64,000 nt of DNA from Cerrena zonata (lineage: Eukaryota > Basidiomycota > Agaricomycetes > Polyporales > Cerrenaceae). Below, in pieces: positions 1 to 11,402 of the stretch. The notes beneath the pieces are model-generated. The model saw only the letters and a list, made by a program, of their open reading frames with translations, made no database searches and had not been told where the DNA came from. Every line of letters starts with the position of its first letter. Position 1 is the first letter of the stretch. The stretch lies in NCBI GenBank assembly GCA_038087015.1, contig JASBNA010000010.1:372001-436000 (forward strand). Reading direction: 5' to 3'. A program made the translations under genes and the position numbers.

Positions 1-926
1 TATGTCACTATATCCACTACGGCCACCTTATAAACACTCGTACCTTTTGATCCGACCTAATGACAACGTTAGTAGCAAATTGATCAATCAAATAGGTAAG
101 GTACTGGTGGGATCGAGTACTTATCTCTTGTCCACCGAGGTGCTTCGAGAGACACCAACGACTAAGCGAAATGGCATAGCCTCCTCAATCTGGAACTGGA
201 TCTTTCGCTTTACCCCTGCTTCACTCATCCGGCTAGTGGCATTTTCCCTTTTTTCAATACAGAGTCTTTTCTAAACCCCGCATGACCGGGAACTTATATT
301 GTAAGTTATCATAACCCGGAGTTTAATTGTTGATGCCGATGGACTGCTATGGCCTGGACTTCTTGGACCATTACTACAGCAAGTCTGATACACTCAATAT
401 AACATGCCCCACAGCACCAGTGGGTGATTTACTTAACTCTCGGTAGAAGTCAAGGTCTGAAAGATTTTTCGAGCAGATGAACTCAAGGTGGCTCCTTTCG
501 CCAAGCGCTGAATGCTCAAGAAGAACAATTTCTGGATTTCAAACTTGAAAAAACTTCACAAACTTTGCAGCTTGTTTCACAATCCTCTCAAGTACATATC
601 ATAGACCGACGATTAGATGGTATTTGAATTGACGTCGACCCCGTGGACTCGAGTCGGTCCGAGAGTTTATCAATAGCATCACTTGACGTAGCCCATCGAC
701 TCAAAACATATGGTCGCGAACCTTCTTTCTTCGTACTGTATTCTCGCAGTCACGGTAGGTATACTGCATGATTTTGTTTCCAATAAACTACTCTGAATGG
801 TACTTCCTGACCATGTGGGCTGCTCAGATGCGATCATCGTAGCACTCCTGCGAGTCGCTACTTGTTAACATATAAAGTCTACGCTGTGTCCAACTGTCGC
901 AGCTGTTCGTCCCCTTGCCCGCCGAA
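1..926. other. Intergenic stretch, no gene supported
   Basis: I see no recognisable gene. A 90-codon open frame covers the first 274 bases on the plus strand, but its translation resembles no family I know and it runs in from the window edge, so it could be the end of an exon or chance. The rest is stop-rich in all frames. The last part should hold the promoter of the GH16 gene. Confidence 0.4.
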
Positions 927-2138
927 ATGGTCTGTAGGTAAGCTCCAATATCCGGCTCCATGAAGACATACGCTGATTGTATCGATGATTGTAGTATCAT
1001 TAAAGTCTCTTTCTGTGCCGCTCTTTTTTTCGTGCCTATCATTCAGGCCGTTACAGTTATCCCTCAATCATCTTTGAACTCTGTTGCCGACTTTGAGCAA
1101 TACTTTGACTATCTTTATCCATGGGGCTCTGACCATAACGGCAGTACGTTGTACTCATACTATCCTCTGGTTCCATTTTGAAATCAGCGTATTTTCTCAT
1201 CGTTAGGCGGTCGTATGGTCAAAGGCAATGTGAACGTGGCATCGAGTACTCTGACACTCTCAGCCACACCGACCTCAAACCCTGTTCCTCCGACTAGTAG
1301 TGCTAACCCACACCCTGCCATCCATTACGCAAGGTCAGCCACCATCTATTTATCCGAGAATACTACATTGAAGACATCATAGTGGTGCGGTCCATGCGAA
1401 GGAACACATTACCGTTACTGCTGGGAATAGTTACTCCGTCTATGGTGAATTCAGTGCACCAACCGCTCATGGGACTTGGCCCGCGTTCTGGTAGGTACTA
1501 GTGACTAAGCTACTTCGATTCAGTCCATTCACAGTTTGTTCTGTCACGTATATAGGTTGACGGTAGGTGTTTGGACATATACGAATACGGCTGCCTTCTG
1601 ACAATGATCCTGAAAGGCTGTGAATGGGTGGCCACCTGAGGCCGATATTGGCGAGTGGAAAGGCACTGCCGACAATTGGTATAATGTGAATGTGATTTGG
1701 ATTGTGGATTACACGATCGCTCACACTGTTGCTTATAGACCTTCAACACCTCCTCGCAAGTCAAGTCCACCCTCGTTTCATGGCCTACCGATCTCTCTTT
1801 CCACTCTCTCCGAGCCGATCTCACTGCCCAAGGAAGCACAGTCAAAATCGATTTCTACATGGACAATCAATTGAAAACCACTCAATACGGTGCCAATTTT
1901 GCTGGTGCACCATTGTGGTTGTATGTCTATTTTCTATTATTGACTTAAATTGTTTTGCTTACTCTCTATTCTTTGCTTACAGAATCATCAACTTGCAGGT
2001 AAGTGAAACATTTGTGGATCACCGAGATTACCGATCCCATGATTCCCGTAGATGGAAGGTAGCTCTGGAAGCCCTGGTCCCACAGGTACTACCACCTACA
2101 AGATTAGGAATATCCAAGTTACCAGGACCGGATCCTAG
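927..2138 (+). CDS. Secreted glycoside hydrolase family 16-type protein (copy 1)
   Basis: Secreted jelly-roll hydrolase of the GH16 beta-glucanase type, expected to cut beta-glucan-like polysaccharides outside the cell. The catalytic signature ExDxxE is visible as PPEADIGEW near 1640. Downstream are the conserved blocks KIDFYMDNQLK and ANFAGAPLWL, and the gene ends YKIRNIQVTRTGS. The start is ATG at 927 with an 11-nt first coding exon (927-937) spliced to 995. This gives a signal peptide, MVCSIIKVSFCAALFFVPIIQA, and matches the intron position of the second copy at 29.7-30.9 kb. An alternative start is the ATG at 960. A 7-nt exon (1556-1562) codes the end of FWLT before the catalytic exon. 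The frame is open throughout once spliced. The ExDxxE motif is seen directly; the substrate is inferred only from the family. Confidence 0.78.
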
Positions 2139-2487
2139 GCTAGTATCCTTTTCTCCTTCGAACTTGACTTAAACCTTTGTACATTAACTTCATGAAGACG
2201 TGGTTATGATCATCGAACTTCGTTTTCTGAGTGTGGTAGGACACTGGAATTACTGTGACTTCTGAACACTCAATATATCCATATATAATACGATAAAATG
2301 CTACACTACTAGCTAATCTCTCATTTTGTCTCTTCGGCCTAAGCTTACTCAATCGAACGAAAGAACTGAGTCTCATTTACTTCACGGACTGCGGGCGCCT
2401 ATATTCCTACTTTCCTCTTCCTCTTTCCATCTCCTCCAAAAGTGAATTGATTGATTAGTACGTTGAGGGGCCATTACTCTTGTGTTG
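2139..2487. other. Intergenic, between two plus-strand genes
   Basis: About 350 bases with no coding signal. It should contain the 3' UTR of the GH16 gene and the promoter of the Munc13-like gene. No clear TATA box or repeat was seen. Confidence 0.5.
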
Positions 2488-5400
2488 ATGTCAAGAATAT
2501 CAAGACATAGCTATGCCGGTTCAATGCATCAGAGGCGGATGTCCAAGCATCGGGTGTCAGACGACGATCTCATGAAGTACGTCCAGGAACAATATATGAC
2601 TTCATACAACGCTAAATGCAATTGTATAGCTATGTTCTACGCGTAGCGTATGTCTATCTCTGGAATATACCATCTATTCTTGTTTAACCAACTTGCAGGT
2701 TGTTGAGCTACAAGATTCAGCCAAAGACAGTGGAATCTCAGCCCGAGGCAGAAGCTCGCGATTTGAAGGGTTACTCTGCACGAGTTTCTGATGCAATCTA
2801 CTCTATTGGAGACCTCTTTCGAGACGGTGGTGCAAAGGGCGTACGATTTCCCAAAGACCTGCTGAAAGCGTTGGAGCAGAAACTCCAAGATATTGCGATG
2901 GGCAGGGATCCCAGGTGCGTTTCACACTATTGTCCTTGCAGGCCCATCGTCTGACACCGCAGCTAGCTATCACGATCAACTTATACGGCGGACAATGGCC
3001 GTCTTCTATGGTCAAGTGAAGGATGAAAGCTTCCGTCGTCAAATGAAGGAGAACCGTAAGATAGAAGAATTGATTCTTATGTTCGCCACGAATGCGACCA
3101 ACGTGCTCAAGAAGGAACCTACACTTGCGGGGGACGGCTGGAAGATCGAACTGAATAACCATATTGCCCAGTTCATCCGGTTGCTGCGAGACTGCCTGCG
3201 GCATGTCTCTCACGTCTCACCAGAACTGACCGCTCGGCTGGACATGTACACTGCGAAACTGGCACCTGCTCAGGCTGCTTACAGCGATTCTGGTTACGAC
3301 TCTGCCTCTATCTCGCGAGACCGGGACTCGGTCAGCTCACAGAAACGAATTAGCATGAGCGTAAAGGACATGCCCCTGGTGCAAACAGCCTCTCGTCTAT
3401 TCAAGATTCCAGAACCAGAAGCACAGAGGCAGATAGAAGAATTGAGCCAGTATTGTACAGAGAAGGTACTTGCCGTTTCCTTTCTCGTGACGGACTCCAT
3501 CTAATTCTGATCATTCTAGGCTGCTTTGACAGATTTAAAGGTAGGTTTTGCCTCGGTTCCATCGAGCACAGCTAAATCAGCTCGGTTAGACATGTCTGAA
3601 GAATATCAACGCCGGCGCCCCATTCCCGGGGCGAAGAGAAGATTTTGACAGTGAGGCGGCATGGCAGCACTGGCGTACGCTTGAGACGTCACATCTCTCT
3701 CAGCTTATGGTAGTTATGGTGCAGTTCAACCCAGAACTAGCTAAGTCTACGCCGTCCGATGCTCTTCCGGCGACTTCACCAGGTGGCAGACCAGGGTCTA
3801 TGTACTCAGCTACATCGCAGAGGGACTCGATGTACTCAGGAACAGCATCACGGCATGCGTCTATCAGTAGCCGCCATTCTGTAGTGTCTAACCAATTTTC
3901 TTCAAGGAACCCTGCTGGTGTCGGGGAGGAACTTGACGGTGATGATGACCTACCCGTAGGCCACCACTTCACGTTTATTCCCCCAAATCCCCGCAAGTAC
4001 TACAAGAAGTTGCTCGAATACTGCATCGCGACAGACCTGGAGGCTATGCTCAGCCCCGCTGTGGGTGATGATGACGAAGTTTCTCTAGGTATTTTGTCAG
4101 CAACTCATATTGAACTAATCAATGAGTGTGCGTTGAGGTGGAGAATTGGTCAGCCATATCGAGCAGCGTGTTTCTTGGACATCGTCAGGGCTTTCTATGA
4201 ACGAAATGAAGTACCGCTCGAGTGCATACCGGAAGCTTTGCAGACAATCTCCAAGGTCATGACCGAGATCGAGTTTGAAAAGTGGGCTTCACAAGACGTA
4301 GGGATATCTATTTTTTAAGCTCCTATTTCTCGATCTGACTAAACACACGGAATTTTGAAGTGTGAATATCTAGCTCAGGTGTATGGTGGTCTTTTCAGCA
4401 TATTCCTATCGTGCCTCTACCACGCGATGGACTCCCTTCCCAATCTCAAGCCTTCAGAAGTTGGACCATACCTTCACGTACTCGAAGTTGTTCGAGACAG
4501 CGGCCTCCTGGATCGATTCGATGTCGATGTTATCGCCCGAATACAAGACGTGCAAGAGCAAGTACGTTCGGTGGCTGGTCGCTTTTATGAAGAGAAGAAC
4601 CGCGAACTTCATTCTGCTCCGGGTGTAAACCGCGCGCTGCCATACCTGCTGATGACAGACGAGATGGAGAAATCTGCCAAGTTACTTGACAAACGATTCC
4701 CCGAACCCCTGCTAGGGTATGTGCTTTTAAGATGCATCTCCTTGTTGATGTTTTTAACCTTCGCTCCAGTCACTTGGATATCGTATCGTTAGTCCTTGAA
4801 GTTCAGATTCCAATGTTCCTCCAGGATTTGGACAGTGAACGAAAACGATTGTTCGAGGATTCGATGAACGGTCCTACACCCGATGTACCCATCCAGGATA
4901 TCTTTGCGTTGTACAGGAGAACGAAGGCCGTGTTAGGGATGTACAAAGCCTTTGTCCCAAAGTAAGTAAAATGCTTCGCTGGGGTAATCACCTATCTAAC
5001 CTATCATTGTAGTGGTGACGCCGATTTTGATATCAACGGATTCTTCGAGCCGTACGTACAACAGTGGCTAGTTGACACCCATGACAAGACTGCACAATGG
5101 GTACAAGCGGTACGTACAGTATTTCAGGTTCATCAACTTCTAAATCTTATTAGACGAGTTCTAGGCTATTACGCATGATAAAGTTGGTGATTTCAACATC
5201 CATAGAGCTGCAGGGAAGCTAACTTTCCGTATCTAGTTTGAAGCAGAAGGTACAGAAGGTCATAGTTCATCCATCGTTGACCTCTTCGATTCCTTGCGGA
5301 GCCCAATCAGCTTCTTAGAGGAGTTGGAATGGAGTGACGATCAGCAAGAAGCTAAATTCTTTACTAGCTTATCTAAGGTAATCATCCAACGTTCCATACA

Positions 5401-7399
5401 TCTGGCCAACCACTTATTGTGTGATGCTTACAGACCATGAGCAGAGCAGTCGAGCAATACTGCAGAAGTGTAGAAGAGCTCTTCATGGCGGAGATGTTCC
5501 CCCGACCGACAGATTACCTGCAGCCCCAGAAGTCATCAGCGTGGTTAGAGAAAGCGAAACAGTTCACGTCCGCTGGCGAAAAGAAACTGGAGAATTTCAC
5601 ATTCCGCCCAGAGTCCTGCGTCAAGCTCAATAACATTCAAGCCGCTCGTCGTTTGTTGGACAATATGTATGCTCAGGTACAAGCAGACAAGAAAGCTGAG
5701 ACTCTTTCTCAGGGGCCTCCCCCAGTCCCCGACAAGGATGGCAAACTACCCTCTCAAAGATTCCTTTTCACTATCAAGATAGCACTTGCCGAAGGCCTTG
5801 TCCCCCTTGATACTAGTCCCTCGTCGAGATTAGACACCTTCGTCACTCTCAGTGATGAACAGGGTAACCGTCTCGCCAAGACTAGAACGATTTACGAGTC
5901 GTTGTCCCCGCGATGTGAGTCATTTTTATTCGTCCCTCCAAGAGCCCTTCCTGAATTTCCAATCTCTATAGGGGACGAGACGTTTGATCTTACCGTTGAC
6001 AAGCCTCTGTGGCTAATGGTCAGCGTTCGTGATAGGGCTCTCATCGGCAAGCATGATACCGTCGGACGGGCATACATCTGTCTTGATTCTCGACGGTATG
6101 GCGACTTCTTGACACATGATCAGTGGATGGATTTGGATACCCAGGGCCGAATCCTCCTTCGAGTCTCTATGGAAGGTGAAAAGGATGACCCTCAATTCTA
6201 CTTTGGTCGTGCGTTCAGGTCTTTGAAGAGAGCTGAAGCGGATATGGTTCGGGTCTTCATCGATAAGGTCCGTCCTTATTACTCTCTTATGAAACTCCAC
6301 TTACCCGTGACGTATTGCAGATCTCACCGTTCATCCGACAAAGTATCTCCCGACCCATCCTGAAATCCCTGACCAGATCGGGCAGTGTCAGTATTGACTA
6401 TAACAAGGCTCTCGGAAATGTGACGGCACTATACCGTTCAGCATTGGGCAACAATACTTCTGACGTACAAGTCCCTCTTCCTTCTTCGGAGAAGCCCCGA
6501 GTTCGCCCTGAGGATCTCACAGATGTAGAGATTGAACAAGCCATTACACCACTATTCGATTTCTTCGATGCCAACCTTCCAACGCTCAACACGTATCTCA
6601 GCGACTCAGCCAAGGACATGGTAATGATCCGTGTATGGAAAGAAATTCTGACAGTCATCGAGGGCCTGTTGATTCCGCCGTTATCTAACATTGAGAGTGA
6701 AATGAAGCCTCTAACCGACAAGGAGGTTGATATTGCATTCAAGTGGCTGAAGGTATGTCACAAACGTCTTTATGACTAATGGTATTACTTAACCCCACTT
6801 TCAGTTCTTGCGCGATTACTTCTATGCAGGAGGTGAAGGTCCGGTGCCCCTGGAATCACTTCAAAATCAGAAATACCGTGATGTTTTGTCAATTCGTCTC
6901 TATTACGACTGGCATACGTACGTTTGACGTCTATTGATTTCCGCGGACACGACTAACACTGCCTGTAGTGATGCACTTATGGAAGAGTGTGTACGTATGA
7001 TGCAACAAAGCCTCCGGGCTTCCCCCTCTGTCAAGAAGCGTGCGAAGAGTGTCTACGCCCAACGTAACCTCGGCACTATCAAAGATCGCAAACGTGAGAA
7101 GCAGCAAGAGAAAGAGGTTAGTAATGGGGAGACTATCCTCCGAATCCTACGTATGCGGTACGTCTTTTCCTACAGCTTGTTTGGTAGGCTAGTTCTCATA
7201 TTAGTCCCCTTCATCCCACAGTAATGGAACTGCTGACTTCATTGCACAACAACTACACGCTATGACTAATCTCCAAGCTGAGCGAGAAGCTCGGGCGAAG
7301 GAAATGCAGCAGAGAAAGCTGCAGCGCCCAAGACAACAGGCTATTCCCGAAGTACCGGAGATCCCTCCAATCCCACCACTACCCACCAAGGATGCATAG
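2488..7399 (+). CDS. Munc13/Ync13-like protein with MHD1, C2 and MHD2 domains
   Basis: Large cytosolic protein of the fungal Munc13 family (fission yeast Ync13 type), which helps vesicle tethering and exocytosis at growth and division sites. I spliced 15 exons into one frame of about 1,360 residues; phases agree at every junction, from MSRISRHSYAGSMHQRRMSK to a proline-rich end, PEIPPIPPLPTKDA. A helical MHD1-like region lies at roughly residues 455-600 (CALRWRIGQPYRAACFL). A C2 domain follows at about 890-1005 (RFLFTIKIALAEGLVPLD), then an MHD2-like region at about 1120-1200 (LTDVEIEQAITPLFDFFD). A serine-rich linker near 3790-3900 (MYSATSQRDSMYSGTASRHA) may be a phosphorylation region. Two very short exons (3520-3540 and 5165-5182) are the least certain parts; the second has a weak GTTGGT donor. 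No lesions seen. Family assignment is by domain order and motif recall. Confidence 0.85.
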
Positions 7400-7927
7400 A
7401 CATTTCGAATGCTGTAATTATAAGACAAAGGACGGATACCAGACATTACCATACCGACGTTCCTTTTTTCCTCATAGCCTTTCTCTTTTTTGGTATTTTC
7501 TACGTTTACTATGTTGCTTCACTCTGTATTGATCTATACCGTACTGATATCTGTTTTCCTTCCTATGCAGTCTAAATCATACTACCTTTTTACTCATCCG
7601 ACGGCGTTGTGGCTGGATAGGGATTGCCGCTTCCTCATTTGGTAAGTGCTGAACAATCTTCACAGCGGGCCAAGATTGGTAAGCTCTTTTGCCGAGTTCC
7701 GCTTAGCCTTGCACAACACGCAAGCGGAACACGTCGATCTGCGCACAGCCGCGATGAGATACGCAGTCATACCGCTTCGGAAAGCTGACGTACTGACTCA
7801 ACTAAGCCGATGCTAAGAATGTATATAAAGGACGGAACTTGGATGCTTCGAATTCCCTCAACTTATAAGGTTTCCAGTCGTGCCTCACATACATTGCACT
7901 TTCAGCCCCAACTTCAGCAACCAAACG
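7400..7927. other. Intergenic with promoter of the next gene
   Basis: About 530 bases without a gene. The first part is T-rich and probably 3' UTR. The second part is GC-richer and ends in a TATA element before the next start codon. Confidence 0.5.
7822..7829 (+). promoter_or_regulatory. TATA box
   Basis: TATATAAA lies about 100 bases before the ATG at 7928, a normal distance for a fungal TATA-type promoter with a short 5' UTR. Confidence 0.55.
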
Positions 7928-8485
7928 ATGAACGCCGTTGCTTCTTCGTCTAAATCCTTTGTCTCGTTCCCCTCCTATTTGGGAACATCTCTACCATCAA
8001 ATCAAACCCAACTCCAATATGATCATCGAGGAAGGCTAATGCCTTTCGTCGAGACCGGAGCACAGAAACGAGAGCGACTTGCCTTCCTGAAAACTCAGGA
8101 ACAGTCTCGAAGAGTTTCTGAATGGGTGATTACCTCGTCGACCGGCCGTTCGAAAGTAAGTATCCACTCAGTGGTCTTGTAGATTGCCTTTACTAAACAT
8201 GGCCCCTATAATTAGCGTGCAGTCTTTGATTCATCTTCGTTAGAGCCAGCAGAGCTCCCCGGAAGACCAGACCCCATTCCAGAAGAAGACGAACCCAGTT
8301 CGCAATGGTCTGTCTCGCCAGTGTCACCACCCACACCAACCAACTCATCCGGCTCCGATTTGTCATGGCCCAATGTCATGAATGAATCGAGGGGACACAA
8401 ACGAAGTAGCTCGGTTTGCTCGAGTCGCTCATCACGATCATCACTGGGCTCGATATTAGAGGAGGATGAGAAATCGCTATATTAG
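7928..8485 (+). CDS. Small serine-rich hypothetical protein
   Basis: Two exons (7928-8155 and 8216-8485) joined in phase give about 165 residues, from MNAVASSSKSFVSFPSYLG to EEDEKSLY. I do not recognise the family. The N-terminal half carries a charged block (QKRERLAFLKTQEQSRRVSEW). The C-terminal half is low-complexity and rich in Ser, Pro and acidic residues (SPVSPPTPTNSSGSD, then SVCSSRSSRSSLGS), typical of a disordered, phosphorylated protein. There is no signal peptide or membrane segment. The clear TATA box, the good GTAAGT donor and the continuous frame support a real gene. The start was chosen as the first ATG of the open frame; the frame also extends upstream to a GTG. Confidence 0.6.
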
Positions 8486-8611
8486 AACAATGGACATAGA
8501 TTTGATGCGACGTAGATTCTATAATAGTTTCATATAATGGTAGTAGAGCACACAATTCAGCTCACATTCGGATGAATACCTTCCGTCACAAAGAGAAAGT
8601 AGCACGTACTC

Positions 8612-9261
8612 TCATGCTTGTTCTGACCTCTTCTTGAGGCCTACAGCGAAAGCATCAAATGCTGCGTCCAGGTCTGCACCTTTCAACCACTTGACAAGAT
8701 ACGCCACCACACCACCGAAAACTTCAATCGTCTCATACTTCGTCTTTCCGTCTTCCGTCTGTGAAAGAAGTTGCCATCGTTCCGAATGTAGCAACCAACT
8801 GGGAAGACCGACATGGCACCAGGCAGCACGGTATGCCTCATGATCGATGAAAGTTGCGCGGACTAGTGTGTTCTGCACCTGCCCTGTCTCCTCCATAGTC
8901 GCCGGCAAGTGAACTTTCAACTGCATGAACGAGCCTTCTGAGATACTTTGATCGGCGAGCACATTGCCAGCCTTGTCAACGACAGCCTGGGTCCTCCTAG
9001 ATCAAGTCAAGTTAGTCATTTCTGGTAGAATATTCACGTAGTGCCATGATACTCGCACAAATGGATTCCTAGTCAAGTCGTCACAGATATGAGATACGGT
9101 GTGATACTGTGAGTCATCCATGCGTCATGCACTGACCATTCGGAATACTTGGGAAGATCCAGAAGAATATCCCAAACTTTCTTGATTGGTGCATCGATGA
9201 CTGCAGAACTGGTCACAGCAAATACACCATCTTCAGCACGCGGTGGAAGTGGCTTCGACAT
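8612..9261 (-). CDS. SRPBCC/START-like domain protein
   Basis: Protein of 173 residues with the helix-grip SRPBCC fold, a hydrophobic-pocket fold of polyketide cyclase and coenzyme Q-binding proteins; the ligand cannot be told. The N-terminus MSKPLPPRAEDGVFAV leads into the fold hallmark SSAVIDAPIKKVWDILLDL, then YSEWNPFVR, and the long C-terminal helix VVAYLVKWLKGADLDAAFDA. Exons are 9261-9137, 9068-9057 (12 nt) and 8996-8612; the sum is a whole number of codons. The second intron seems to use a GC donor (GCGAGT), needed to keep the family motif NPFVR in frame. No signal peptide, so probably cytosolic. Confidence 0.7.
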
Positions 9262-10029
9262 GGTGGTACCGAAGAAAATGAGGCACGTACTCGCGTGTGA
9301 TTCAAGCTGTTCCTTGATCGACTAGATCCTGATCCGCTGGAAACGACTCACAGTCCGTAGGTGCATTAGAAAATCGAATTCGACGTTTCAACCTTACTCT
9401 ATCTACATCAAAGTTGTGTCGGAAATTCATCCTCGACACACGCCCCAAAAGAAAATAAAAAGAAAGAGATGATTCAATACTACCCACCAACCTAGCGTCC
9501 TGAGTCGGATTCTTGACAAGCTTTCAAGGGAGTCACCTACCATCCGTGATTTTACTTCTCGAATGAACTTCTCAGAGTCTGGGTGGACAGACGATGATGC
9601 TGCAACTGAACATCCCGATGCAAATTACAGTAGTGGAGATTAGGTAGGCTCGTAACATAACATGTGCCGTCAAAGTAACGGGGTGGGCACCCTAGCATCC
9701 CTGGTGTGTCGTATTCCCAACAACTTGAGGCTCAGACCAGGGATGTGACGACGTCGCCTCATATTGAGACCGGTCCCTCTTGAGACGACGTAAAGTTGGT
9801 ACTAATAGGCAAAGTCTATAGTACAGGCCGGCAGTCGGTGCCTTACAGTAACATTAACAGTGCATTATTATAGAACATTCAAGACGAAAACGATTCTAAG
9901 TTGCCTAAACGTAGTGAACCCGAGCCTGATGAGGAGATGGCGCGGGCGGGACAACTGATTCTTGAGTACACCTTTCCGAGTTGGACATACGAGATCCGAA
10001 TCCTGCCTTCAGGAGCGATTGTCAGACAA
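9262..10029. other. Intergenic, no gene supported
   Basis: About 770 bases. One short minus-strand open frame (9302-9490) has no recognisable content. The segment should include the promoter of the SRPBCC gene, read leftward. Nothing else stands out. Confidence 0.45.
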
Positions 10030-10640
10030 TCACATATAGGCCACGATTCCGCATAGTGACCTGAATGCCCCTCGTACGCCAGTCAAAGCATTCCTCCGGT
10101 CCTTGATTGCGTTGCCAATGTAGAAGTTGTAAGAGTATCCATTGACAGATCGGAGGTGCGCGGGCCATACATGATGATAAAAGACCTTCAGGTCGTCGAA
10201 CTCGATGAAGTTCAACGCAGCACCAGGCGTTGCCAGCTCGAGGAACAAATCCCTGCGCCGAGTTGAAGCATTAGTTTGTTGCCTCTTCTCGAGTCAGGAG
10301 AAGAACGCTCACTCCAATTTCAACACCTCGCTGCACTATGTCATGATTGAATTGGTCATACGCTACCGCGCTTTCATAGCTTCCCCTCTTTTCAATTACT
10401 GCTTGGAAAATGTTACGCTGTGCATCCTCTGAAAATCCAGGTAGACAGGTAGCAAGAACAGCCGGAATGCCCTGTTAAAGAGTCAGTATAATATTAGAAG
10501 GACATGCGGTTACGATGGGAGTGTTGGCCATGGGCGTGATGATAGAAGTTCGAAACAGGCCTGAAAAACTCAAGAGCGCCGGCTTCGCTACGATAAGCAT
10601 TTACTTCCGGTGCCGACTCGAAGTTCTTACCTTGACTCAT
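10030..10640 (-). CDS. Small unrecognised gene, possibly frameshifted
   Basis: A minus-strand run of short exons from an ATG at 10640. It can be read as MSQG, LFRTSIITPMANTPI, GIPAVLATCLPGFSEDAQRN and onward to DQFNHDIVQRGVEIG. A last exon reads DLFLELATPGAALNFIEF and ends RSLCGIVAYM at 10030. The pieces look protein-like and are bordered by plausible splice sites. However, the last junction does not keep frame between the exon ending VEIG and the natural frame of the final exon. Either an exon boundary is misread or the gene has a frameshift. I do not recognise the family; there is no signal peptide or membrane helix. Confidence 0.4.
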
Positions 10641-11402
10641 TATAGAATACCGAATACTAGCACTACTTCGCCCACTGCACAGAAAATCCCATAACCAATT
10701 ATTCTAGAAGGATTCATTTAATGCACTGGTTTTTAGAAGGGTTTTGTAATGGGGCCTGCTAATACATAGTGACTAAATAAGGTCATTGGTTCGAGCTTTA
10801 TGTCAAACAAATGTAAACAATCAATCTCATACTGCCGCCGACTCGGATAAGCCAGAGCAGCAGTTGCGACTTTACACCGCTCCGAGTCTACACCTATGCA
10901 AACTTTGTAACACTGCCGCGGCGCCGTCAAACTCTACCTCAGAATATCATACCGGCTTGTTATGTATAACATGCTACCAGGATGGCTGTATAGCAGATCT
11001 TGATGACACCGCCTCGATCTTGACGTTTGACTACTACACCGGCGTGACCCCGACGAGTAGAAGCCGAGACCAATGCTTCCTTATAATCGCAGCTGTATGT
11101 TACTGGTTGGAAACCTGGATAGAAAGCAATGAGATCTTGGTATCGCCGTTGCGAACGACCTATCCCGTCGTAAAGGTTGCAAGAACGTAGCGACCACTTT
11201 GTAAGTCTCGTGTAAAATGTCATCCCGCTGATTCCCACAAAATTCACGACCCTACCATCAGCAGATCCTTAACTGCCAAGTATAGTTTGTTGGTGCATTG
11301 CTTGTCTCTAGCGATGGTGATATGGTACCTCGCAATGTTAGCCCGGATGCACTGTTTCACACATTTATACTTGTGCTCATCTCAGGGACCATACGCTGTA
11401 CT
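10641..11402. other. Intergenic, divergent promoter region
   Basis: About 760 bases between divergently transcribed genes, so it probably carries both promoters. A 134-codon plus-strand open frame (10786-11190) has no recognisable similarity and is probably chance. I see no repeats. Confidence 0.4.

Noticed and set aside
2..274. 90-codon open frame at the left edge
   Set aside because: No recognisable motif, and it runs to the window edge; cannot be told from chance.
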